Positions 8,118-18,297 of a stretch of DNA of 64,000 bases are shown here, piece by piece. Both the position numbers and the translations under genes were made by a program. Origin of the DNA: Perlucidibaca sp. GTDB taxonomy: Bacteria; Pseudomonadota; Gammaproteobacteria; Pseudomonadales; Moraxellaceae. The stretch covers positions 124,001-188,000 of the forward strand of contig JAHFSA010000002.1 of assembly GCA_023265995.1 (NCBI GenBank), read 5' to 3'. Below the pieces are notes generated by a model, which saw only the letters and a list, made by a program, of their open reading frames with translations, had not been told where the DNA came from and searched no databases. How positions within the stretch are numbered: position 1 is the first letter of the stretch; every line of letters begins with the position of its first letter.

Positions 8118-9623
8118 TCAGCCGTTGGACAGGTCCACGATGGTGGAGCCATGTTCCTTCTGCTTCTTCGCGGAATCGTTGCGCGAAGCCTGCAGCGCTT
8201 CGAGATACTTGTCGTCGATGTCGCCAGTGACATATTCGCCGTTGAACACCGAGCAATCAAATGCCTGGATGTCCGGATTGCCTTCGCGGGCGGCGGCGAT
8301 CAGGTCATCGAGCTTCTGGTAGATCAGCGCATCAGCGCCGATCAGCTCGCAGACTTCCTGGTCGGTACGGCCGTGGGCGATCAGCTCGCTCTTCGCCGGC
8401 ATGTCGATGCCGTAGACGTTCGGGAACTTCACCGCCGGCGCCGCCGAGGCGAAATAGACCTTGTTGGCGCCGGCATCGCGCGCCATCTGGATGATCTCGC
8501 GGCAGGTCGTGCCACGCACGATGGAGTCATCGACCAGCATGACGTTCTTGCCGGCGAACTCCAGCTCGATCGGGTTGAGCTTCTGGCGCACCGACTTCTT
8601 GCGCTGGCCCTGGCCCGGCATGATGAAGGTACGGCCGATGTAGCGGTTCTTCATGAAGCCTTCGCGATACTTGACGTTGAGCTGGTTGGCCAGCTCCAGC
8701 GCGGCGGTGCGGCTGGTGTCCGGAATCGGCATGACGACATCGATCTGCAGGTCGGGGTAATCGCGGGTGATGGTCGCCGCCAGCTTCTCGCCCATGCGCA
8801 GGCGGGCCTTGTAGACCGAGATGTTGTCGATGATGGAATCGGGACGAGCGAAGTAGACGTACTCGAAGATGCAGGGCGTGTAGCTCGGGCTCTCGGCGCA
8901 TTGACGCGTGTGCAGCTGGCCGGCGGCGCTGATGAACACGGCCTCGCCCGGCGCCAGGTCACGCACGATGCGGAAGCCCAGCGAGGTGATGGCGACCGAC
9001 TCCGAGGCCACGATGTATTCGCGGCCATCCGGCGTGTCACGCTCGCCGAAGATGATCGGGCGGATGCCGTGCGGATCGCGGAAGCCGACGATGCCGTAGC
9101 CGGTGATCATGGCGACCACGGCATAGGCGCCCTTGCAGCGCTTGTGCACGCCGCTGACGGCGGCGAAGACGTCGTCCACGGTCGGCACGATCTGACCACG
9201 CGCCTGCAGCTCGTGCGCGAGGATGTTGAGCAGCACTTCCGAATCGGAGTCGGTGTTCACGTGACGCAGATCGGTGCGGAAGATGTCCTGGGCCAGCTTC
9301 TGGGCATTGGTCAGGTTGCCGTTGTGCGCCAGCGTGATGCCGTAGGGCGAGTTCACGTAGAACGGCTGGGCCTCGGCCGAGCTCGACGAGCCCGCGGTCG
9401 GATAGCGCACGTGGCCGATGCCGAAGTTGCCGGCCAGACGCAGCATGTGGCGGGTATGGAAGACATCGCGCACCATGCCGTTGTCCTTGCGCAGGAACAG
9501 ACGTCCCTGGTCGCCGGTGACTATGCCGGCAGCATCCTGGCCGCGATGCTGCAGCACCGTGAGAGCGTCATAGAGCGCCTGGTTGACCGGGGCCTTGCCT
9601 GCAATGGCTACGATTCCGCACAT
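8118..9623 (-). CDS. purF: Amidophosphoribosyltransferase
   Basis: 501 residues, normal length. First committed step of purine synthesis: PRPP plus glutamine to phosphoribosylamine. The N-terminal Ntn glutaminase begins MCGIVAIAG with catalytic Cys2 after Met removal. The C-terminal PRTase domain carries the PRPP loop [14 protein letters not shown]. It lies 9 bases after cvpA, the usual cvpA-purF operon. Confidence 0.97.
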   Translation of the reverse strand: MCGIVAIAGKAPVNQALYDALTVLQHRGQDAAGIVTGDQGRLFLRKDNGMVRDVFHTRHMLRLAGNFGIGHVRYPTAGSSSSAEAQPFYVNSPYGITLAHNGNLTNAQKLAQDIFRTDLRHVNTDSDSEVLLNILAHELQARGQIVPTVDDVFAAVSGVHKRCKGAYAVVAMITGYGIVGFRDPHGIRPIIFGERDTPDGREYIVASESVAITSLGFRIVRDLAPGEAVFISAAGQLHTRQCAESPSYTPCIFEYVYFARPDSIIDNISVYKARLRMGEKLAATITRDYPDLQIDVVMPIPDTSRTAALELANQLNVKYREGFMKNRYIGRTFIMPGQGQRKKSVRQKLNPIELEFAGKNVMLVDDSIVRGTTCREIIQMARDAGANKVYFASAAPAVKFPNVYGIDMPAKSELIAHGRTDQEVCELIGADALIYQKLDDLIAAAREGNPDIQAFDCSVFNGEYVTGDIDDKYLEALQASRNDSAKKQKEHGSTIVDLSNG

Positions 9624-9632
9624 GATGACCTC

Positions 9633-10154
9633 TCAGGGTTGCTGATCCGGTGTCTTCGCAGACCCCGGCTTGGGTGAACGTACAAGGTGCAATGCCTCGT
9701 CCTGCAGACTGCGGACCAGGGACTCATATTCCAGGAACAGTTTCGGCAGCGTGGCCTCGTGGAACCAGCTGTCCTTCTTCACGAAGGGCGCCATGAGCAT
9801 GAGCGCGATCAGCACCAGCACACAGCCGCGCACGACACCGAAGACGCCGCCGAGGACGCGATCGGACAGGCTCAGGCCGCCGGCGCGCACCGCCATGCTC
9901 AACGCCTGCGCGAGCAGGCTGCAGGCCAGCAAGGTACCGAAGAACAGGGTGCCGTAGGACATCACCAGGCGCACCGAGGGGGTGCCCACCCAGTGCGCCA
10001 GCCATGCCGCCACCGGTTCGTTGAACCAGCGCGCGACCAGGATGGCGAGTATCCAGCCGGCAAGGGAAAACGCTTCACGCACGAGACCGCGCATGAAGCC
10101 GAAAATCAGTGACAGCGCCAGGGCTGCCAGGATCACCAGATCTGCTGGATGCAT
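9633..10154 (-). CDS. cvpA: CvpA family inner-membrane protein
   Basis: 173 residues from the ATG at 10154 (MHPADLVILAAL); the ORF track starts five codons earlier at a TTG. Four hydrophobic segments and the motif GFMRGLVREAFSLAGWI identify CvpA, named for colicin V production in E. coli and needed for envelope homeostasis in several proteobacteria. It is followed closely by purF. Confidence 0.93.
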   Translation of the reverse strand: MHPADLVILAALALSLIFGFMRGLVREAFSLAGWILAILVARWFNEPVAAWLAHWVGTPSVRLVMSYGTLFFGTLLACSLLAQALSMAVRAGGLSLSDRVLGGVFGVVRGCVLVLIALMLMAPFVKKDSWFHEATLPKLFLEYESLVRSLQDEALHLVRSPKPGSAKTPDQQP

Positions 10155-10253
10155 AAGGCTCGACAACAATCACCCGACGAATGGCGGGTCATTCACCAAG
10201 GGTGCGCATGATAGCAAGAGACGCCGCCCGCGTCATGGGCGATCCGGCACGGA

Positions 10254-11291
10254 TCAGGGGCGATAAGCCTGGATCCAGCCGGAAAGCTTGAGCGCCGGGT
10301 CGGAGGCGACACGCGACTTCACCGACTCGGCCACGGACTTGTCGAGCTCCGGGCCGATGCTGACGCGCCAGGCGCCATCGTGACCACCGAGAGCCGCGCG
10401 GAAACCCTTGGCACGCAGCTTGTCGACCAGCGCCTGGGCCTTGTCCTTGGCGCTCAGGCTGGCAACCTGCACGACCCAGGCCTGCGGCAGCGCCGGATCA
10501 GCAGCCTGCGCTGCCGCAGGCTTGCTCTCGGCCGCCTTCTCGGCGGGCTTGTCTGCTGCCTTGTCAGCCGGCTTTTCAGCCGTTTTGGCGGCTGTCTTGT
10601 CGGCGGCCGCAGCCTGAGCCTTCTTGTCGGCAGCAGCCTTGGCGGCCAGCTCCTTGTCAGCCTTTTCCTTCACAGCCTTGGCCTGGGCCAGCTTCTCGGC
10701 CCTGGCCTTTTCCTCGGCCAGACGTTTGGCCTCGGCGGCCTTCTTGTCAGCCAGCAGCTTCTGCTGCTCGGCCAGCTTCTGCTCCGCCGCCTTCTTTTCG
10801 GCAGCGGTCCTGGCCTGGGCAGCCTGGCGAGTCGCCTCGTCCAGACGCTCCTGCTCGGCCTTGATCTGTGCCGCATGCTTGTCCGCTGCCGCCTTGCTGG
10901 CAGCCGCCTCGGCAGAGGCTGCTGCGGCATCGGGAGCCGGCTCGACAACTGCCGGTGCCGCAGCCGCCGGTGCCTTGACCTTGCCGGCATCGACCATGCG
11001 GAACTGTTCCTCGACCGCCTGGGTCGGCGCGTTATCGCTCACCTGCGCCGGCTGCACCGGGTAGAACGTCGGCTCGCCGTGGCTGGCACTGATGCCCTGC
11101 TCCAGAGTCTTGGCCTCGGTCTGCAAGGCAGGCGCCAGCTGGGCCGTGGTCGGCGTCACCGGAGGTGCCGGCGGAGTCGGCGGCTGCAGGGCGCGGACAC
11201 CGGCCCCTTCGAGCAACATCGGGAGGAACAGGATGGCGCCGGCCACCAGGACCACACCACCGAGAATGCGCTGCTTGACTGCGATATCCAT
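10254..11291 (-). CDS. SPOR-domain protein, DedD-like
   Basis: 345 residues. A short cytoplasmic start (MDIAVKQR), one membrane helix (ILGGVVLVAGAILFLPML), then a long Ala/Lys/Glu-rich segment at about residues 125-255 that looks helical or coiled coil, and a C-terminal SPOR domain (WVVQVASLSAKDKAQALVDKLRAKGF). SPOR domains bind denuded septal peptidoglycan, so a cell-division role is expected. The position between folC and cvpA is that of DedD in gammaproteobacteria. Longer than E. coli DedD (220 aa), owing to the linker. Confidence 0.9.
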   Translation of the reverse strand: MDIAVKQRILGGVVLVAGAILFLPMLLEGAGVRALQPPTPPAPPVTPTTAQLAPALQTEAKTLEQGISASHGEPTFYPVQPAQVSDNAPTQAVEEQFRMVDAGKVKAPAAAAPAVVEPAPDAAAASAEAAASKAAADKHAAQIKAEQERLDEATRQAAQARTAAEKKAAEQKLAEQQKLLADKKAAEAKRLAEEKARAEKLAQAKAVKEKADKELAAKAAADKKAQAAAADKTAAKTAEKPADKAADKPAEKAAESKPAAAQAADPALPQAWVVQVASLSAKDKAQALVDKLRAKGFRAALGGHDGAWRVSIGPELDKSVAESVKSRVASDPALKLSGWIQAYRP

Positions 11292-11294
11292 GCC

Positions 11295-12551
11295 TCAATC
11301 ACCCGATGCCAGAATGGCTGCCACTGTATGGAAAGAACCGAAGACGACGATTCTATCGTCTGCCCTCGCCTGCTGGCGAGCCGCCGCCAATGCCGCCGTC
11401 ACGCTTTCGTGCTCGCCGGCCGGCTGCAGACCCTGCGCACGCAGCTTCGCGACCAGTTCGGCCAGGCTGCAGCCACGCGCCACATCAAGACCGGCCGGCC
11501 ACCAATGCGTGACCTGCGCCGCCGAGGCGGCAATGACACCATCGATATCCTTGTCGCGCAGCATGGCGAAGACGGCATGCGTCTCCTGCCCTGCTGTCGC
11601 CGGCGGCAGATGCTGCCAGAGAAAACGCACACCATGGGGGTTGTGGCCTACATCCAGCCAGATATCCGGTGCCGTGGCGATGCGCTGGGCGCGTCCGCTG
11701 ACGGCCGCCAGCGGCAGCCCGGCACGAATCGCCGTGGCATCGACCCGCAAGGCGCTGACCCCGGCCAGCGCCTGCAAGGCCGCCAGCGCGGTGGCGGCGT
11801 TCTCGCAGGCCAGCCCGGGCAGCGGCAAGGCATCGAGGCGACCGAAAGCGGCCCCCTGCCAGCTCCAGCCGTCAGTGCCGACCGTGAAATCGTAATCATG
11901 TCCCTTGATGGCCGCCGGCGCCGCCAGCGCGGCCGCCAGCTCCAGCAATACCGGCTGCGGCTCGCGCTCGCCCAGCACCACCGGCCGCCCGGCACGCATG
12001 ATGCCGGCCTTCTCGCGGGCGATCTGCGCGCGGGTGTCACCGAGCCAGTCCTGATGATCGAGATCGACACTGGTGATGACGGCGACATCGGCATCGACCA
12101 GATTGACGGCATCGAGACGACCGCCGAGACCGACCTCCAGCACCACCAGATCAGGCTGCTGGCGCTGAAACCACCAGAAGGCCGCCAGCGTGGTGTGCTC
12201 GAAATAGGTCAGCGAAACGTCGCCGCGCGCGGCCTCGACGGCATCCAGCGCGCGCACCAGATCGGCGTCGGCCACGGGCTCGCCATCGAGGCAGATGCGC
12301 TCGTTGAAACGGATGAGATGCGGCGAGGTATAGCTGGCCACACGCCAGCCGGCAGCGCGCGCGATGGCGACCAGCGTGGCCACCGTCGAGCCCTTGCCGT
12401 TGGTGCCCGCCACAGTGATCACCGGCACCGCGAAACGGCGTGCCGCGAGGCGATCGGCGACCTGGCCGACGCGCTCGAGGCCGAGATCGATGGCGGAGGG
12501 ATGGCGCTGTTCGAGCGCCTGCAGCCAGGCATCCAGCGTGGGGAAAGTCAT
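11295..12551 (-). CDS. folC: Bifunctional folylpolyglutamate/dihydrofolate synthase
   Basis: 418 residues from the ATG at 12551 (MTFPTLDAWLQALEQRHPSAIDLGLERV), which matches the family N-terminus; the track start at 12614 adds 21 unneeded residues. The P-loop VAGTNGKGSTVA, the signature GLGGRLDAVN and WLDVGHNPHG identify a Mur-ligase family FolC. It adds glutamate to dihydropteroate and to folates. Operon order accD-folC-SPOR gene is conserved; it ends 3 bases before the SPOR gene start. Confidence 0.95.
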   Translation of the reverse strand: MTFPTLDAWLQALEQRHPSAIDLGLERVGQVADRLAARRFAVPVITVAGTNGKGSTVATLVAIARAAGWRVASYTSPHLIRFNERICLDGEPVADADLVRALDAVEAARGDVSLTYFEHTTLAAFWWFQRQQPDLVVLEVGLGGRLDAVNLVDADVAVITSVDLDHQDWLGDTRAQIAREKAGIMRAGRPVVLGEREPQPVLLELAAALAAPAAIKGHDYDFTVGTDGWSWQGAAFGRLDALPLPGLACENAATALAALQALAGVSALRVDATAIRAGLPLAAVSGRAQRIATAPDIWLDVGHNPHGVRFLWQHLPPATAGQETHAVFAMLRDKDIDGVIAASAAQVTHWWPAGLDVARGCSLAELVAKLRAQGLQPAGEHESVTAALAAARQQARADDRIVVFGSFHTVAAILASGD

Positions 12552-12626
12552 TGCGCGGGGCATCTTCCGGAAAGCACCGGGCCCGGCCCCGTCATGCAAC
12601 GGGAGCCGGGCCACGGAGAGGAGTCG

Positions 12627-13490
<864 letters not shown>

Positions 13491-13537
13491 GTCTGCAACT
13501 CCATGTGACACCGTGCTTGTGGCCGGTGTCGCGGCCC

Positions 13538-14344
13538 TCAGGCCTGATCTATCGCTGCCCTCATGGGAGCAAGAATCGCTGCCAGGGCAGCCGGGATGGT
13601 TTCGGGCGTGACCGATCGGTCACCGGCGCACTGTACCAGAACCGACCCGACCACGACACCATCCGCGCAACGTGCCACGGCAGCGGCGGAAGCTGCGTCC
13701 TTGATACCAAAACCCACGCCGATGGGCAATTGCGTGACCGTGCGCAATTCGGCGATACGGCGCTCGACAGCATCGACATCGAGCGTGGCGGCACCGGTCA
13801 CACCCTTCAGCGAGACATAGTAGACATAGCCGCTGGCAGCAGCGGTTATGCGGGCGGCACGCGCCATGGTGGTGGTCGGCGCCAGCAGGAAGATGGGGTC
13901 GAGGCCGACACGACGGAACTCGGCCGACAGCTCGTCGGCTTCTTCCGGCGGCAGATCGACGGTGAGCACACCATCGACACCGGCAGCAGCGGCGGCATCG
14001 GCGAAGGCGGCATAGCCGGTGATCTCGATGGGGTTGAGGTAACCCATGAGCACCACAGGCGTCAGGTCGTCGCGCTGACGGAACTCGCTGACCATGGCCA
14101 GCACGTCATGCAGGCTGACGTTGTGCTTGAGCGCACGTTCGTGACCGAGCGTGATGGTCGGGCCGTCGGCCATGGGATCGGAGAACGGCACACCGAGCTC
14201 GATGACATCGGCACCGGCCTCGACCAGCGCATGCAGCGCCTTGACCGTGACGCCCGGCTCGGGATCGCCAGCCACGATGTAGGGAATCAGGGCCTTGCGG
14301 CCGCGGGCCTTGAGGGACTGGAAATGGGCGGACAGACGGCTCAC
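13538..14344 (-). CDS. trpA: Tryptophan synthase alpha chain
   Basis: 268 residues, a complete TIM barrel. [18 protein letters not shown] carries the catalytic Glu and [14 protein letters not shown] the catalytic Asp. It cleaves indole-3-glycerol phosphate and passes indole to TrpB. It starts 4 bases after the trpB stop, consistent with coupled translation. Confidence 0.97.
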   Translation of the reverse strand: MSRLSAHFQSLKARGRKALIPYIVAGDPEPGVTVKALHALVEAGADVIELGVPFSDPMADGPTITLGHERALKHNVSLHDVLAMVSEFRQRDDLTPVVLMGYLNPIEITGYAAFADAAAAAGVDGVLTVDLPPEEADELSAEFRRVGLDPIFLLAPTTTMARAARITAAASGYVYYVSLKGVTGAATLDVDAVERRIAELRTVTQLPIGVGFGIKDAASAAAVARCADGVVVGSVLVQCAGDRSVTPETIPAALAAILAPMRAAIDQA

Positions 14345-14348
14345 AGAC

Positions 14349-15590
14349 TCATACCTCGATGTTTTCGATGCTGGCGACCGTCATCAGGTCCTTGTCGCCA
14401 CGGCCGGACAGGTTGCAGATGATGATCTGGTCCTTGCGCATGGTCGGCGCCAGCTTCTGCGTGTAGGCGATGGCGTGGCTGGATTCCAGCGCCGGGATGA
14501 TGCCCTCGGTGCGGGTCAGCGTATGGAAGCCGGCCAGCGCCTCGCTGTCGTTGATGGCGACATAGTTGACGCGACCGATGTCCTTGAGCCAGCTGTGCTC
14601 GGGGCCGACGCCGGGGTAGTCGAGACCGGCGGAAACCGAATGCGTCTCGATGATCTGGCCGTTGTCATCGCTCATCAGATAGGTGCGGTTGCCGTGCAGC
14701 ACGCCAATGCGGCCGGCATTGAGCGGCGCCGAATGCTGCCCTGCCCCTGCGGCGATGCCGTGACCGGCGGCCTCGACGCCATACATGGCGACCGACTCAT
14801 CAGTGAGGAAGGGATGGAACAGACCGATGGCATTGGAGCCGCCACCAACGCAAGCGACCAGGGCATCCGGCAGCCTGCCGGTCTGGGTCAGGCACTGGGC
14901 ACGGGCTTCGCGGCCGATGATGCTCTGGAAGTCGCGCACCAGCATGGGGTACGGGTGCGGACCCGCCACCGTGCCGATGATGTAGAAGGTGTTGTCGACG
15001 TTGGTGACCCAGTCGCGCATGGCTTCGTTCATGGCGTCCTTGAGCGTCTTCGAGCCCGAGGTCACCGGCACCACGGTGGCACCCAGCAGCTTCATGCGAT
15101 AGACGTTGGGAGCCTGGCGCTTGACGTCCTCGGCACCCATGTAGACCACGCACTCCATGCCGAGACGGGCGGCGATGGTCGCCGTCGCCACGCCATGCTG
15201 GCCGGCGCCGGTCTCGGCGATGACGCGGGTCTTGCCCGAATGCTTGGCGAGCAGGGCCTGGCCGATGGTGTTGTTGACCTTGTGCGCGCCAGTGTGATTC
15301 AGGTCTTCGCGCTTGAGATAGATCTGCGCGCCGCCGAGCTCGCGGCTCCAGCGCTCGGCATGATAGAGCGGCGACGGCCGGCCGACGTAGTTGGCGAGGT
15401 CACGGTCGAACTCGGCGAGGAAGTCCGGATCGTCCTTGAGGCGGGCATAGAGGCTTTCCAGCTCTTCCAGCGCGCACATCAGGGTTTCCGAGACGAAGCG
15501 CCCGCCGTGACGGCCGAAGCGGCCGTGGTCATCGGGGAACTGCGTGTAATCGATGTTCTGGTGTTCCCGCTGCCGGGATGTTTGAGTCAT
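14349..15590 (-). CDS. trpB: Tryptophan synthase beta chain
   Basis: 413 residues. [14 protein letters not shown] contains the PLP lysine and [10 protein letters not shown] the phosphate-binding loop. It condenses indole with serine to tryptophan in the TrpAB tunnel complex. The start overlaps the trpF stop by four bases (ATGA). Confidence 0.97.
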   Translation of the reverse strand: MTQTSRQREHQNIDYTQFPDDHGRFGRHGGRFVSETLMCALEELESLYARLKDDPDFLAEFDRDLANYVGRPSPLYHAERWSRELGGAQIYLKREDLNHTGAHKVNNTIGQALLAKHSGKTRVIAETGAGQHGVATATIAARLGMECVVYMGAEDVKRQAPNVYRMKLLGATVVPVTSGSKTLKDAMNEAMRDWVTNVDNTFYIIGTVAGPHPYPMLVRDFQSIIGREARAQCLTQTGRLPDALVACVGGGSNAIGLFHPFLTDESVAMYGVEAAGHGIAAGAGQHSAPLNAGRIGVLHGNRTYLMSDDNGQIIETHSVSAGLDYPGVGPEHSWLKDIGRVNYVAINDSEALAGFHTLTRTEGIIPALESSHAIAYTQKLAPTMRKDQIIICNLSGRGDKDLMTVASIENIEV

Positions 15591-16222
15591 GCGGAACGTA
15601 CTCCTGCCATGAAGGCGTGTATTTTGGCGGCGTCCTTGACGCCCTTGGCGTACTCGACGCCTCCGCTGACATCCACCGCATACGGGCGGGTCTGGCGGAT
15701 GGCCTCGGCCACATTGTCCGGCGTCAGGCCGCCCGCCAGGATCAGCGGGCGACGGCTGTCGGCCGGGACGAGATTCCAGTCGAACTGCAGTCCGGTGCCA
15801 CCCGGCAGCTCGGGATGCCAGGCATCGAGCAGGATGCCGCGGGCATCGGGGTGCTCCGCCATGACCGCGGCCAGATCCTGCCCCGGCTGCACGCGCAGGG
15901 CCTTGATCCAGGGCCGGCCGAAGCGGGCGCAGTCTGCATTGCTTTCATTGCCGTGAAATTGCAGCAGATCCAGCGGCACCTGCGCGAGCGTGTCGCGCAG
16001 CTCGGCCTCGGAAGCATCGACAAAAAGGCCGACACTGGTCACGAACGGCGGCAGCTGCGCCAGGATGGCAGCGGCCTGGGCCGGGCTGACCACACGCGGG
16101 CTGGCTGCGTAGAAAACGAAACCGAGCGCGTCGGCACCTGCCTCGATGGCTGCCAGCGCATCTTCAAGGCGAGTGATGCCACAGATTTTGACGCGCACGC
16201 GCGCCGACGCGGTAGTGGACAA
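15587..16222 (-). CDS. trpF: Phosphoribosylanthranilate isomerase
   Basis: 211 residues. [15 protein letters not shown] carries the catalytic Cys and [15 protein letters not shown] the catalytic Asp. It catalyses the Amadori rearrangement of PRA to CdRP. The assigned start is TTG at 16222; a GTG eight codons in would give [10 protein letters not shown] and is an equally reasonable start, since neither has a clear ribosome-binding site. It is the first gene of trpFBA; no leader peptide with Trp codons was seen. Confidence 0.93.
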   Translation of the reverse strand: MSTTASARVRVKICGITRLEDALAAIEAGADALGFVFYAASPRVVSPAQAAAILAQLPPFVTSVGLFVDASEAELRDTLAQVPLDLLQFHGNESNADCARFGRPWIKALRVQPGQDLAAVMAEHPDARGILLDAWHPELPGGTGLQFDWNLVPADSRRPLILAGGLTPDNVAEAIRQTRPYAVDVSGGVEYAKGVKDAAKIHAFMAGVRSA

Positions 16223-16309
16223 AACGAAAAGGTCCGGGGATCTGAAGCATTGGAGTGTAGCAAAGGCTGGTCGCGGCGTCAGGCTGGAGAAGATGACGTT
16301 GCGCCAGTG

Positions 16310-16350
16310 ATGACGGCAGGCGAGGCGTCGTTGCCCTCGCCTGCCGTCAT
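16310..16350. terminator. Long stem-loop between fimV-like gene and trpF
   Basis: ATGACGGCAGGCGAGG and CCTCGCCTGCCGTCAT form a perfect 16-bp stem with a 9-base loop. It lies just downstream of the minus-strand FimV-like gene. No U-tract follows on that strand, so termination would be atypical; RNA processing or stabilisation is also possible. The rest of the 133-base gap shows nothing recognisable. Confidence 0.5.
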
Positions 16351-16355
16351 GGCGA

Positions 16356-17354
16356 TCACTTCTTGCGGTTCTTCAGGAAGTCGACCAGGAAGGCGCCACC
16401 CATCATGAGGCCGATGCCGGCCAGCATGAGAGCCTCCATCGAGCCCGACGGACCCTCGAGCGAGCTCGAACCGGCACTGGCATCAGCCGGTGCGGCGGCC
16501 TCAGGTTCGGCGCTGGCCGTGGCGCCGGCATCGGTTGCCGTGGCATCGGTCGCTGCCGCGTCGGCGGCCGGAGCGGCCTCCATCGAAGCATCGGCAGGTG
16601 CCTGACCATCGGCGGCGACAGCGGCATCGGCAGCCGGAGCGGCTTCAGTGGTCGCGGCCGGAGCTGCTGCGGCAGCCGCTGCAGGAGCGGCAGATGCTGC
16701 AGCGGGCGCCGGTGCGGCGGCCGGAGCCGGGGCTGCTGCCGGAGCAGGGGCTGCCGCTACCGGAGCGGGTGCCGGGGCTGCTGCGACAGGTGCCGGAGCC
16801 GGTGCGGCCTCGGCAGCAGGAGCAGCGACGACAGCCTTGGGCTTGGGCTTGTGCACACGCGGCTTGACCGGACGCGGACGATCCGCGAAGGCGGAAGCGG
16901 ACGACATGGAGCCGTGCGGACGCTCGACGGCAGCTGCCGACGGCGGCGCCAGCGGCGCGGCGGAATCGGACAGGCGCGAACCGACCTGCTGCAGGCTGCC
17001 CTGACCCAGCGCCTGGATCTCGACCAGGAAGCTGACGGCATCGCCGCTGATCGGCTTGCTGCTGCTGGCACGGACAACGACGCGCTGATCGGACGTGGCG
17101 AGGACACGGAAGCTGACGCTGTCAGCCCAGTCCGGACGCGTCAGGCCAAGACGCCTGTACTCGCTGTCGGATGCCATGCGCAGGGTCACATCGGAGGCAC
17201 GGGCGGCGCCCAGATCCATCAGCTCGATGTCCATGCGCAAAGGCTGATCGGGTGCCGACCACGCCACCATGTTGTTGACACCAATGGCTGCCGCCGGGCC
17301 GGACAAGGCCAGTGCGAGGGCAAACACCATGGATTGTCGTGAACTACGCTTCAT
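16356..17354 (-). CDS. FimV N-domain protein with Ala/Pro linker and C-terminal membrane anchor
   Basis: 332 residues. A signal peptide ends near PAAAIG. Residues ~24-130 ([28 protein letters not shown] ... [18 protein letters not shown]) match the FimV N-terminal domain seen in both other paralogs here. A low-complexity Ala/Pro linker (~174-295) follows, then one membrane helix ([21 protein letters not shown]) and the tail LKNRKK. It has no LysM and no C-terminal FimV repeat. FimV proteins organise type IV pili and polar complexes; the role of this short form is unknown. It is separated from the other two paralogs by truA. Confidence 0.85.
   Translation of the reverse strand: MKRSSRQSMVFALALALSGPAAAIGVNNMVAWSAPDQPLRMDIELMDLGAARASDVTLRMASDSEYRRLGLTRPDWADSVSFRVLATSDQRVVVRASSSKPISGDAVSFLVEIQALGQGSLQQVGSRLSDSAAPLAPPSAAAVERPHGSMSSASAFADRPRPVKPRVHKPKPKAVVAAPAAEAAPAPAPVAAAPAPAPVAAAPAPAAAPAPAAAPAPAAASAAPAAAAAAAPAATTEAAPAADAAVAADGQAPADASMEAAPAADAAATDATATDAGATASAEPEAAAPADASAGSSSLEGPSGSMEALMLAGIGLMMGGAFLVDFLKNRKK
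16635..16811 (-). repeat. Ala/Pro low-complexity coding repeat
   Basis: This stretch encodes repeated APAPVAA and APAPAA units in the FimV-like protein. The GC-rich near-repeats are prone to slippage and length variation. Confidence 0.75.
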
Positions 17355-17448
17355 GACTCCTTCTCCCTGCTTGAAAACTTACACAATGTAACGAAGTAAA
17401 CCCGGTTCACGGCACGAAGCCAATGGGTGGCGATGCTATTTGTCTGAT

Positions 17449-18291
17449 CTATTTGTCCGACAACGGCCAACCGGCCATCCAGAGCGGTCCCGTCACCGGC
17501 TCGCGCGGCAACTCGAACTGCGGCGGATAAAGCGCATTGACGAAATAGAGACCATCCGGCGATGCCGTCACGCCACCCAGCGTGCGGTCACGGCTGACCA
17601 GTACTTCGGCAGCCCAGCCCGGCTCGGCCTTGCCCTGCCCTATGGCCATCAGCACACCGGCGATGTTGCGCACCATGTGATGCAGAAAGCCGTCGGCCTG
17701 GATATCGAGCCGGATCAGCGGGCCACGCTGCTCGATATGAAGAAAGTGGACATCGCGCACCGGGCGGTTGGACTGGCAGGCGACCGCGCGGAAGGCGCTG
17801 AAATCATGCACGCCGACCAGCGCCTGCGCCGCTTCCTGCATGGGTGCCAGCTCGAGCGGGTGGTAATGCCAGGTGGCGCGGCCGGCGAGCAGGCTGGAGC
17901 GCCGCGGATGGTTGTAGATGATGTAGTGATAACGCCGGGCGATGGCCTTGAAGCGGGCATGGAAGCCGTCATCGACCGGCCGTATCCAGCGCAGGGCAAT
18001 GCTTTCCGGCAGCAGCGTGTTGACGCCCATGAGCCAGCTGCGCTCGCTGCGCGGTGACGGGCTGTCGAAGTGGGCAATCATGCCGGAGCCATGCACGCCG
18101 GCATCGGTGCGCCCGGCGGCATGCACCACGACCGGATGATTGGCGACCTTGGCGATGGCCTGCTCCAGCGTCAGCTGAACGCTGGGCACCCCCTCCTGCT
18201 GCGTCTGCCAGCCACGAAAGGCACGGCCGTCATATTCGACACCGATGGCATAACGCCGCGACTCGGACACCTGCTGCTCCCCTGCTGACAA
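17449..18291 (-). CDS. truA: tRNA pseudouridine synthase A
   Basis: 280 residues. AAGRTDAGVHGSGMIAHF contains the catalytic Asp. YALGVEYDGRAFRGWQ-like start (YAIGVEYDGRAFRGWQTQ) is typical. It makes pseudouridine at positions 38-40 of tRNA anticodon arms. It follows the second fimV-like gene by 6 bases and is in the conserved fimV-truA-trpF order. Confidence 0.96.
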   Translation of the reverse strand: MSAGEQQVSESRRYAIGVEYDGRAFRGWQTQQEGVPSVQLTLEQAIAKVANHPVVVHAAGRTDAGVHGSGMIAHFDSPSPRSERSWLMGVNTLLPESIALRWIRPVDDGFHARFKAIARRYHYIIYNHPRRSSLLAGRATWHYHPLELAPMQEAAQALVGVHDFSAFRAVACQSNRPVRDVHFLHIEQRGPLIRLDIQADGFLHHMVRNIAGVLMAIGQGKAEPGWAAEVLVSRDRTLGGVTASPDGLYFVNALYPPQFELPREPVTGPLWMAGWPLSDK

Positions 18292-18297
18292 ACCGGA

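Noticed and set aside
6747-9677. 976-residue plus-strand ORF
   Set aside because: Antisense to metZ and purF, both strongly supported by motifs. Its translation is rich in Arg, Gln, His and Gly with no domain, as expected from GC-rich shadow frames.
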